From assembly GCA_964511555.1 (NCBI GenBank), contig CAZEFR010000057.1, positions 1 through 11,240 on the forward strand: DNA of 11,240 nucleotides. Reading direction: 5' to 3'. The translations under genes were made by a program, and so were the position numbers. The DNA is from CAIZGX01 sp964511555 (lineage in GTDB: Bacteria; Bacteroidota; Bacteroidia; Flavobacteriales_D; Sanyastnellaceae). This document shows, one piece after another, positions 6,496-11,240 of this stretch. Numbering within the stretch: the stretch's first letter is position 1; each line of letters opens with the position of its first letter. A model generated the notes under the pieces. That model did no database searches, had not been told where the DNA came from, and saw only the letters and a program-made list of their open reading frames with translations.

Positions 6496-7455
6496 ATGAA
6501 GAAATTCAAGTACAAATACATCTTCAATCCGAATACCCTCAATTACGAGGCTATAACGTACACCATTCGCGACTACGCCTGGATCGTGACGCGCTATGTG
6601 CTTGCAGGGGTTGTTTTAGGTGGAATTGGTATTGTGCTTTACGCCTCTTTCTTCAAAGATCCTGAGACCGAGCAACTCGAGAAAAAAATCAATTACCTCG
6701 AAACGCAGATCGAAACATTCAATCGCAAGATTGATACACTGGAATTGTTCGCGACTGATTTGGAGCGCAGAGATGAAAACGTATACCGATCTATCTTCGG
6801 TGCAAAGCCATACGCGCGCAAATTCTCCGGACTCTCATCGAAAACGAGTAATGACTTTGCATCTGACAAAGACGTGGAAGAAACGTTGTTTCGCATTCGT
6901 AAACTGCAAGAAATGTTTGTTAGTCAAAGCAAATCATACGAGGAGATTTATTCGTTGGCGCGCGGACAAGATGCCATGTTGCAAAGTATACCGGCTATTC
7001 AGCCTGTATCGAACAAAGACTTGGAGCGCATCTCTTCCGGTTTCGGATATCGCATACACCCAATTTACAAGGTGGCTAAACTTCACACTGGATTGGATTT
7101 CACAGCCGACATTGGGACTGAAATTTATGCGACTGGAGACGGTGTTGTTGAAAAAATCGAAAGTGTTTACACGGGATATGGAAACAACGTGGTGGTGCAA
7201 CACGGATACGGGTATCAGACACTTTATGCACACATGAGCAAAATTTTGGTGAAAAATGGCGAAAAAGTCAAAAGAGGCCAATTGATAGGGCTTGTAGGCA
7301 ATACCGGAGCGTCAACAGGGCCTCACTTGCATTATGAAGTTATTAGAAACGGTGAAAAAGTAGATCCTGCGTTTTACTTTTACAACGACATCACACCGGA
7401 GCAATACGAAGAAGTATTGCAACGCGCTGCGAATGCCAACCAAAGTTTCGACTAA
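6496..7455 (+). CDS. Membrane-anchored M23 (LytM-type) metallopeptidase
   Basis: A 319-residue predicted cell-wall endopeptidase that would cut peptidoglycan cross-links in the periplasm. The N-terminus (MKKFKYKYIFNPNTLNYE) is the short cytosolic leader typical of flavobacterial members. One membrane helix spans about residues 33-52. A coiled coil follows (about 56-90, EKKINYLETQIETFNRKIDTLE), as in EnvC/NlpD-like and other Bacteroidetes M23 proteins. The peptidase domain covers about 180-295. All zinc ligands and active-site residues are present: H197 and D201 in HTGLD, H246 in LYAHMS, and H277/H279 in HLHYE, so it is likely an active enzyme rather than a degenerate activator. Start choice: the in-frame ATG at 6430 would overlap the alaS start and promoter, while 6496 gives the family N-terminus. 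It is followed after two bases by merR. The alaS/M23/MerR order is one I recall as common in Flavobacteria. Confidence 0.92.
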   Translation: MKKFKYKYIFNPNTLNYEAITYTIRDYAWIVTRYVLAGVVLGGIGIVLYASFFKDPETEQLEKKINYLETQIETFNRKIDTLELFATDLERRDENVYRSIFGAKPYARKFSGLSSKTSNDFASDKDVEETLFRIRKLQEMFVSQSKSYEEIYSLARGQDAMLQSIPAIQPVSNKDLERISSGFGYRIHPIYKVAKLHTGLDFTADIGTEIYATGDGVVEKIESVYTGYGNNVVVQHGYGYQTLYAHMSKILVKNGEKVKRGQLIGLVGNTGASTGPHLHYEVIRNGEKVDPAFYFYNDITPEQYEEVLQRAANANQSFD

Positions 7456-7457
7456 TT

Positions 7458-7787
7458 ATGTCTAAGACCTTCGAAATAGAAAAGATTTACTTCAGCATTT
7501 CTGAAGTAGCCGAGATGTTTGATGTTAACGCTTCTCTTCTACGTTTTTGGGAAAAGGAATTTCCGCAATTGCAACCGCGCAAAAACAGCAAGGGCAATCG
7601 CATGTATTCGAAGAAAGACATTGAGTTGTTCAAGAAGATTCACGAGTTGGTGCGTGTGCAAGGATTCACGCTCGAAGGCGCGAAGAACGCGCTTCGTCAG
7701 AAAGTAAACGAGACCGATGGCGCAGCTATTCAAGCGCGTTTAATTCGCGTTCGTTCTGAATTAGTGAGCATTTTAAGCAGTTTGTAA
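7458..7787 (+). CDS. MerR-family transcriptional regulator, short form
   Basis: A 109-residue protein whose N-terminal two thirds is a MerR winged helix-turn-helix: YFSISEVAEMFDVNASLLRFWEKEF (about residues 11-35), then the wing PRKNSKGNRMYSKKDIELFKKI and a second helix pair with VRVQGFTLEGAKNAL. A short helical tail (about 88-109) could form the dimer coiled coil. It has no ligand domain and no cysteines, so it is not a metal, redox or B12/light sensor of the CarH type. The ATG lies two bases after the M23 stop codon, implying translational coupling and one transcript. Targets unknown. The same gene pair recurs in Flavobacteria as far as I recall, suggesting control of envelope functions, but that is inference. 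Confidence 0.9.
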   Translation: MSKTFEIEKIYFSISEVAEMFDVNASLLRFWEKEFPQLQPRKNSKGNRMYSKKDIELFKKIHELVRVQGFTLEGAKNALRQKVNETDGAAIQARLIRVRSELVSILSSL

Positions 7788-7819
7788 AAACAAACGAACG
7801 CATGGCTTGTTTCTAAGTC

Positions 7820-8101
7820 ATGTTATCTGAAACAGACATTGATCGAATCATTGAAATGGCGTGGGAAGACCGCACGCCATTCGACGCTATTACCGCGCAG
7901 TTCGGCATTAGCGAAGCCGAAGTCATTGCCCTTATGCGCAAAGAAATGAAGCCCACCTCTTTCCGCATGTGGCGCGCCCGTGTGCAAGGAAGAGCCACGA
8001 AGCATGTGATGCTTCGCACAGAATCGCTGAATGACGACAGTCGCTTTAAATGCACCCGTCAGCGAAGCGTTTCCAACAACAAAATTTCCAAAAGGAAATG
8101 A
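7820..8101 (+). CDS. DUF2805 / TIGR03643 family protein
   Basis: A 93-residue protein matching the DUF2805 (TIGR03643) family in length and signature: ETDIDRIIEMAWEDRTPFDAI, then FGISEAEVIALMRKEMKPTSFRMWRARVQGRATKH, then a basic C-terminus with RFKCTRQRSVSNNKISKRK. The pattern suggests a helix-turn-helix-like helical fold with a strongly basic tail, so nucleic-acid binding is plausible but unproven. The family is usually encoded next to FeS-BCP/PhrB-type photolyases, and here its TGA overlaps the ATG of that gene (ATGA, 8098-8101), so the two are translationally coupled. It starts 32 bases after merR. An in-frame ATG at 7802 is closed off by a stop codon four codons later, which fixes the start at 7820. 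Biochemical role unknown; a photolyase accessory role is inferred from linkage. Confidence 0.88.
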   Translation: MLSETDIDRIIEMAWEDRTPFDAITAQFGISEAEVIALMRKEMKPTSFRMWRARVQGRATKHVMLRTESLNDDSRFKCTRQRSVSNNKISKRK

Positions 8102-9552
8102 AGATAGGCTTGGTCTTTCCGCACCAACTGTTCGAAGAGCACGAACTCTTCTGTTCGTGCGATTGTCTTTTGCTTATTGAAGAACCGCTGTTCTTTTCAC
8201 AATATCCCTTCCACAAGAAAAAAATAATCTTGCATCGGGCAAGCATGAAAGCCTTTCAGGAAGAGCAGTCTAAAACTTCTTCCAACTGGAAATACCTTTC
8301 ACATGACGAAGCTTCTTCCCTTCAAATTGAAAATGAATTGAAGTCTTTGGGAGCGACGGAATTGTTGTGGATCGACACGGTTGATTTCAACCTAGAAAAA
8401 AAAATAAACAAGTGGGCGCAACGATTAAGTCTTGCGACCAAGCGATTCGATTCACCGAATTTTTACAACACAGAAGAAGAGTTGAAGGCGTACTTCAACA
8501 AGAAAAAATTCTTCTTGAATGACTTTTACATTCACGAAAGAAAGAAGCGCAAAATTCTACTGGAAGCAAACGACGAACCCGTTGGAGGAAAGTGGACGTT
8601 CGATACCGAGAACCGCGCGAAAGCCCCGAAGGGAATGCAGTTTCCTGAACCGTATTCTTCAACACGAAATGAATTTGTAGTTGAAGCAACAACTTACGTA
8701 GAAGCGCATTTCGCGACGCATGTGGGCACTTCAGAGAATTTCATTTACGCCGTTACAAGGGACGAAGCGAAAGCGGCTTTGCGCTATTTCATTCAACATA
8801 AAATAAATGAATACGGCACCTATCAAGATGCCATAGTTCCGCAAGAATCGTGGCTGTTTCATTCTGTCATTTCTCCGTATTTGAATATTGGCTTGCTCAC
8901 TCCGCAAGAGTGTGTTCAAGCGGCTTTGGACGCGAATGCTGAAATGAATAATGTGGAAGGATTCGTTCGCCAAATCTTGGGATGGCGCGAGTTCATTCGT
9001 GCGGTGTATGTGTTGAAGGGTGTGGAAGAACGTAATTCGAATTTCTTTCAACACGACCGGAAATTACCGAACGGATTTTGGGAAGGAGAAACAGGTATTC
9101 GTCCCATTGACGACTGTTTGAAAGGCTTGCGCGAAAACGCGTATTCACATCACATTGAACGCTTGATGTTGTTGGGGAATTTCATGTTGTTGAGCGAGGT
9201 TCATCCGCATGAAGTGTACGAGTGGTTCATGACGTACTACATAGACGCTTACGACTGGGTAATGGTTCCGAATGTGTACGGCATGTCGCAGTTTGCAGAC
9301 GGCGGGCTCATGAGCACGAAGCCTTACATGAGTGGATCGAATTACATTTATAAAATGAGCAACTACAAGAAGGGCGAGCCGTGGGAGAAGATTTGGGACG
9401 CACTTTTTTGGAATTTCATTGAACGCAACACCCCTTTCCTTGCGCGGAATTATCGCTTGAGTATGATGGTGGCTTTGCTGAACAAAATGGACGGGCAAAA
9501 AAAACAAGGGCACCTGGCCCTTGCTCAATCTTTTTTGAATAAAGAGAATTAA
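8098..9552 (+). CDS. Photolyase/cryptochrome of the FeS-BCP (PhrB-like) group, lacking the CxxC cluster ligands
   Basis: A 484-residue flavoprotein expected to bind FAD and act as a (6-4) photolyase or blue-light receptor. Residues 1-130 form the N-terminal Rossmann-like antenna domain (MKIGLVFPHQLFEEH, later ELLWIDTVDF). The FAD-binding helical domain carries the group's signatures: VEGFVRQILGWREFIRAVY (286-304), YSHHIERLMLLGNF (349-362, with the HH pair expected at the lesion site), and NVYGMSQFADGGLMSTKPY (392-410). In PhrB-type proteins four cysteines hold a [4Fe-4S] cluster. Here the first is present (C340 in PIDDC), but the region after KMSNY (419-423), where CxxC and a CPFN cysteine normally lie, reads KKGEPWEKIWDALFWNF with none. 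The only other cysteines are C19, C21, C23 and C272. The start MKIGLVF overlaps the DUF2805 stop; the 16 codons before it are not family-like. It is probably the last gene of the M23 operon. Confidence 0.92.
   Translation: MKIGLVFPHQLFEEHELFCSCDCLLLIEEPLFFSQYPFHKKKIILHRASMKAFQEEQSKTSSNWKYLSHDEASSLQIENELKSLGATELLWIDTVDFNLEKKINKWAQRLSLATKRFDSPNFYNTEEELKAYFNKKKFFLNDFYIHERKKRKILLEANDEPVGGKWTFDTENRAKAPKGMQFPEPYSSTRNEFVVEATTYVEAHFATHVGTSENFIYAVTRDEAKAALRYFIQHKINEYGTYQDAIVPQESWLFHSVISPYLNIGLLTPQECVQAALDANAEMNNVEGFVRQILGWREFIRAVYVLKGVEERNSNFFQHDRKLPNGFWEGETGIRPIDDCLKGLRENAYSHHIERLMLLGNFMLLSEVHPHEVYEWFMTYYIDAYDWVMVPNVYGMSQFADGGLMSTKPYMSGSNYIYKMSNYKKGEPWEKIWDALFWNFIERNTPFLARNYRLSMMVALLNKMDGQKKQGHLALAQSFLNKEN
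9497..9523 (-). terminator. Terminator hairpin inside the 3' end of the photolyase gene, best read leftward
   Basis: The stem caagggc (9505-9511) pairs perfectly with gcccttg (9517-9523) around the loop acctg. On the minus strand it is followed at once by U8 (A8 at 9497-9504), a classical intrinsic terminator for the small gene ending at 9549 and perhaps for the T9SS gene upstream. Rightward, the stem is followed after seven bases by T6 (9531-9536), so it could also weakly end the photolyase transcript. It lies within codons 470-476 of the photolyase. Confidence 0.75.
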
Positions 9553-9704
9553 GATCCGCAGTAAAGACAACTTTCGTCTGCGTCTTCCATTTCTCCAGAT
9601 CCGTGCACTAGGCGCTTCACTTCGTTTTCTACATCTGCATCAGACCAAGTAGGGTTTACGGCCTTAATGCGTGCTTTTAAAAATAGGTATTCGTTCGATT
9701 CCAT
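9549..9704 (-). CDS. 51-residue acidic protein with C-terminal CxxC, function unknown
   Basis: A short gene, judged real from a protein-like sequence and good placement. Residues about 5-35 look like two short helices (EYLFLKARIKAVNP, then TWSDADVENEVKRLVHG), followed by an acidic linker (SGEMEDADES) and the tail CLYCGS. Two cysteines spaced CxxC could bind a metal with a partner or as a dimer, or be redox-active; no further ligands are present. I do not recognise a named family. The frame stays open far upstream (to 9959) but that part overlaps the T9SS gene and is not protein-like, so the ATG at 9704 is preferred. The stop overlaps the photolyase stop tail-to-tail by four bases, and a minus-strand terminator lies 26 bases further on. 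A possible promoter sits at 9734-9741. Confidence 0.65.
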   Translation of the reverse strand: MESNEYLFLKARIKAVNPTWSDADVENEVKRLVHGSGEMEDADESCLYCGS

Positions 9705-9733
9705 AGGATGTTGTTTTTGGTAAAAGGAAGTTA

Positions 9734-9741
9734 CAAAGGTG
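9734..9741 (-). promoter_or_regulatory. Possible -7 box of the small CxxC gene
   Basis: Minus-strand CACCTTTG differs from TAnnTTTG at the first base only. It would give a leader of roughly 25 nt before the ATG at 9704, unlike the leaderless layout of the other units here. Confidence 0.3.
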
Positions 9742-9753
9742 AATATGAAGCCC

Positions 9754-9781
9754 GTGTTAAGTCGAATTGACTTACTAACAC
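9754..9781. other. Bulged stem-loop between the T9SS gene and the small CxxC gene
   Basis: The arm gtgttaagtc (9754-9763) pairs with gactta (9769-9774) and, after a three-base bulge cta, with acac (9778-9781); the loop is gaatt. On the minus strand no T-run follows, so it is a weak candidate for a terminator or an RNA 3'-end stabiliser of the T9SS gene, whose stop lies 19 bases before it. A second small inverted repeat (gctga-tta-tcagc, 9806-9818) lies within that gene's last codons. Confidence 0.35.
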
Positions 9782-9799
9782 AGTTCGGTTCACGGACAC

Positions 9800-10948
9800 C
9801 TATTTGCTGATTATCAGCGAAAAAACCCGTGGATAATCCGTAATGGAAATGAAATATCTTCCGTTTGGCAAGTCTGAAATATCGAGGTCTGTTTCGTGTC
9901 GAATTCTTGCCTTCTTTACGAGTTTTCCCTCGCTGTTCCTGACTTCTAGGCATAGCCACTTTTTTGGAACTTGAATGTGAACGATGTCTTTCGCAGGGTT
10001 CGGAAAAATTCGGATATCGGCAGATTCAGATAACACGTTATTCCCAAAAAGGTAATCTCCGAGAACCGGTGTCAAATCGAATTTGTGCAATTTCTGTTGG
10101 GTGGTAATGATGCTTTGACTGAAGTACTCATTGGTGAGGTAGACATCTATTCCGTTGGTGGTTGCTACTCCTTCAATTTGGTGAAAATTCAGAGAAGGAT
10201 TTATTTTTTGTTGGAAGGATGAGAAGAAATTGGTTCCGTCAAAATCGAACAAGAGATACATGAACGGTTGCAGCAACGAAGAATATCCGGAAAGGATAAT
10301 GAGTCTTTTGTTCGGTAGATAGGTTGCGCCAGTAATGAGTCCGTTTACCGCAGAAGAATCTTTTCGTTGCGCTAGATAATTGCCCGGAATTTTCGGCACG
10401 CTGTAACACACGGTTGAAAGGTTATTCCAATTCTTGGTGAAGAGAAACAAGCTGTCTGTTCCCGCAATAAACGCCTCGCAATCGAAGGCTGTGTTTTGGT
10501 TGGAAGGGGTGAAGTCTGTTTGATCCTCGTATGCAAAAGCAATGGTGTCTATTGCAGGCGCACCTTCAATGAGAGATGATTTCTCAATTCGAAGAATGTG
10601 CAGGTCTGTTCGGCTTCCGGCGTTGTTTCCGAAATCTCCTATGTAGAGATACAAGCTGTCTTGGGTAATTTCTTCCCAATCGAAATTGGAAGTTCCATCC
10701 AATGAAAAAGTCTGAAGAATGGCTCCATTCAACGTGTCTATCACGTAGAGCTGCTCATCTGAATTGTCGTTGTGTGTAACCAGCCCTTGCTGAAAACGAG
10801 TGATACTGGAGGTTTCAAGAAGTTCAGCTGGCAACTGCACAGAATACACGGGAGCCAATGTTACGGCGGGAAGGTTGGGTTGGGCGACAGCTGCCTCACA
10901 AATGCTTTGCAATAAAAAGATGAGAAAAATTCTTGCAAGAGACTTCAT
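9800..10948 (-). CDS. Secreted protein with T9SS type A sorting domain
   Basis: A 382-residue protein predicted to leave the cell by the type IX secretion system. The signal peptide covers about residues 1-22 (cleavage after AVA). The body, about 35-300, looks like a beta-propeller: repeated strand motifs such as LVTHNDNSDEQLYVID (57-71), FDWEEITQDSLYLYIGDFGNN (89-109), SLFLFTKNW and HQIEGVATTNGIDVYLTNE (256-274). The THNDN / DWEEI / LYIGDFGNN series is shared by a family of Bacteroidetes surface proteins without a known activity. The C-terminal sorting domain covers about 310-382: IRIFPNPAKDIVHI, SEGKLVKK, LDISDLPNGRYFISI and a final FSLIISK, which directs export and surface attachment. The start follows an exact -7 box by four bases. 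Cysteines are few (17, 157, 181, 333). Diverges from acs across 56 bp. Confidence 0.88.
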   Translation of the reverse strand: MKSLARIFLIFLLQSICEAAVAQPNLPAVTLAPVYSVQLPAELLETSSITRFQQGLVTHNDNSDEQLYVIDTLNGAILQTFSLDGTSNFDWEEITQDSLYLYIGDFGNNAGSRTDLHILRIEKSSLIEGAPAIDTIAFAYEDQTDFTPSNQNTAFDCEAFIAGTDSLFLFTKNWNNLSTVCYSVPKIPGNYLAQRKDSSAVNGLITGATYLPNKRLIILSGYSSLLQPFMYLLFDFDGTNFFSSFQQKINPSLNFHQIEGVATTNGIDVYLTNEYFSQSIITTQQKLHKFDLTPVLGDYLFGNNVLSESADIRIFPNPAKDIVHIQVPKKWLCLEVRNSEGKLVKKARIRHETDLDISDLPNGRYFISITDYPRVFSLIISK

Positions 10949-10952
10949 GAAT

Positions 10953-10960
10953 CAAAGTTA
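10953..10960 (-). promoter_or_regulatory. -7 promoter box of the T9SS-sorted protein gene
   Basis: On the minus strand the sequence reads TAACTTTG, attc, ATG (10948). The box matches TAnnTTTG exactly and lies four bases before the start codon, again predicting a leaderless transcript. Confidence 0.65.
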
Positions 10961-11004
10961 AGTTAAAAGCAATGATGTAACTTGTAAATTCAAAACAGAC
11001 ATCC

Positions 11005-11240
11005 ATGAAACGAATTGAATCGTTTGAAGAATATAAATCGGTATACACCGAAAGCATTACTAATCCAGATAAATTCTGGGGTGAAGTAGCTGAATCTTTT
11101 TCTTGGAAAAAGAAATGGGATACTGTTCTTTCGGGAACTTTTGCCGATGCCAAAAACCGTTGGTTCGACGGCGGTGAATTGAACATTACTGAAAATTTGC
11201 TCGACAGACATTTGGCTGAACGAGGCAATGAAGTGGCTCT
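11005..11240 (+). CDS. acs: Acetyl-CoA synthetase (AMP-forming), 5' part only
   Basis: The frame runs from ATG 11005 off the right edge, giving 78 codons of what should be an enzyme of about 630-650 residues. Acs makes acetyl-CoA from acetate, ATP and CoA through acetyl-AMP. The visible part matches the N-terminal domain of the family: FEEYKSVYTESITNPDKFWGEVAE, FSWKKKWDTVL, then KNRWFDGGELNITENLLDRHLAERGNEVA, the standard stretch before the first core strand. The adenylation motifs lie outside the window. No exact -7 box precedes it; TAACTTG (10978-10984) is the nearest candidate and would give a leader of about 15-20 nt, unlike its divergent neighbour. Confidence 0.92.
   Translation, partial: MKRIESFEEYKSVYTESITNPDKFWGEVAESFSWKKKWDTVLSGTFADAKNRWFDGGELNITENLLDRHLAERGNEVA

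Noticed and set aside
6432..6542. N-terminal extension of alaS upstream of the ATG at 6431
   Set aside because: It would include the alaS -7 box and run antisense into the M23 gene; AlaRS homology begins at MTAQEIRQ.
7458..7787. Light-sensing MerR (CarH/LitR-type) controlling the photolyase
   Set aside because: The protein has only the DNA-binding part and a short tail; no B12-binding domain is present, and it is more tightly linked to the M23 gene.
7788..7812. Terminator between merR and DUF2805 (aaacaa ... ttgttt)
   Set aside because: The stem is six A/T-rich base pairs with a 13-base loop and no T-run; too weak to separate the genes.
9705..9959. Longer version of the small CxxC protein (136 residues)
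   Set aside because: The added part is antisense-phase reading of the T9SS sorting-domain region and the intergenic spacer, rich in Arg/Lys and not protein-like.

Overview
The window looks like chromosomal DNA of a member of the Bacteroidetes, most likely order Flavobacteriales. The evidence is: a TonB-dependent receptor with an N-terminal carboxypeptidase-regulatory-like domain, a secreted protein with a type IX secretion (T9SS) C-terminal sorting domain, a flavobacterial-type thymidine kinase, the alaS / M23 peptidase / MerR neighbourhood, and promoter -7 boxes of the Bacteroidetes type (TAnnTTTG). Base composition is moderate and looks even across genes. No tRNA, rRNA, CRISPR, insertion sequence or phage gene is visible. 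The order-level placement is inference.

Layout. Bases 1-246 are non-coding: a perfect 33-bp tandem repeat running off the left edge, a hairpin, then inverted 12-bp units ending at a -7 box directly before a TonB-dependent outer-membrane receptor (247-2559, +). Bases 2560-2746 hold a second, related array with the same design (forward AAGAT units, then inverted units, then a -7 box) before tdk (2747-3322, +). A bidirectional terminator (3324-3347) separates tdk from the leftward pair alaS (3819-6431, -) and a small lipoprotein (3366-3800, -). alaS and a membrane-anchored M23/LytM peptidase (6496-7455, +) diverge from a 64-bp spacer carrying two opposed -7 boxes. The peptidase starts a probable four-gene rightward operon: M23 peptidase, a MerR-type regulator (7458-7787), a DUF2805/TIGR03643 protein (7820-8101) and a photolyase/cryptochrome of the FeS-BCP (PhrB-like) group (8098-9552). 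Converging on it from the right are a 51-residue CxxC protein (9549-9704, -) and a T9SS-exported protein (9800-10948, -). The latter diverges from acetyl-CoA synthetase acs, of which only the first 78 codons are present (11005 to the right edge, +).

Three points stand out. (1) Two promoter regions carry the same unexplained family of 10-14-bp repeats, arranged as a forward block followed by an inverted block that abuts the -7 box. (2) In five transcription units the -7 box lies only 4-6 nt before the start codon, which predicts leaderless mRNAs. (3) The photolyase-like protein keeps the family signatures but lacks the CxxC and third C-terminal cysteine expected to hold the [4Fe-4S] cluster.

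The genes otherwise look like housekeeping and envelope functions rather than one dedicated pathway. The only strongly coupled functional pair is DUF2805 with the photolyase.
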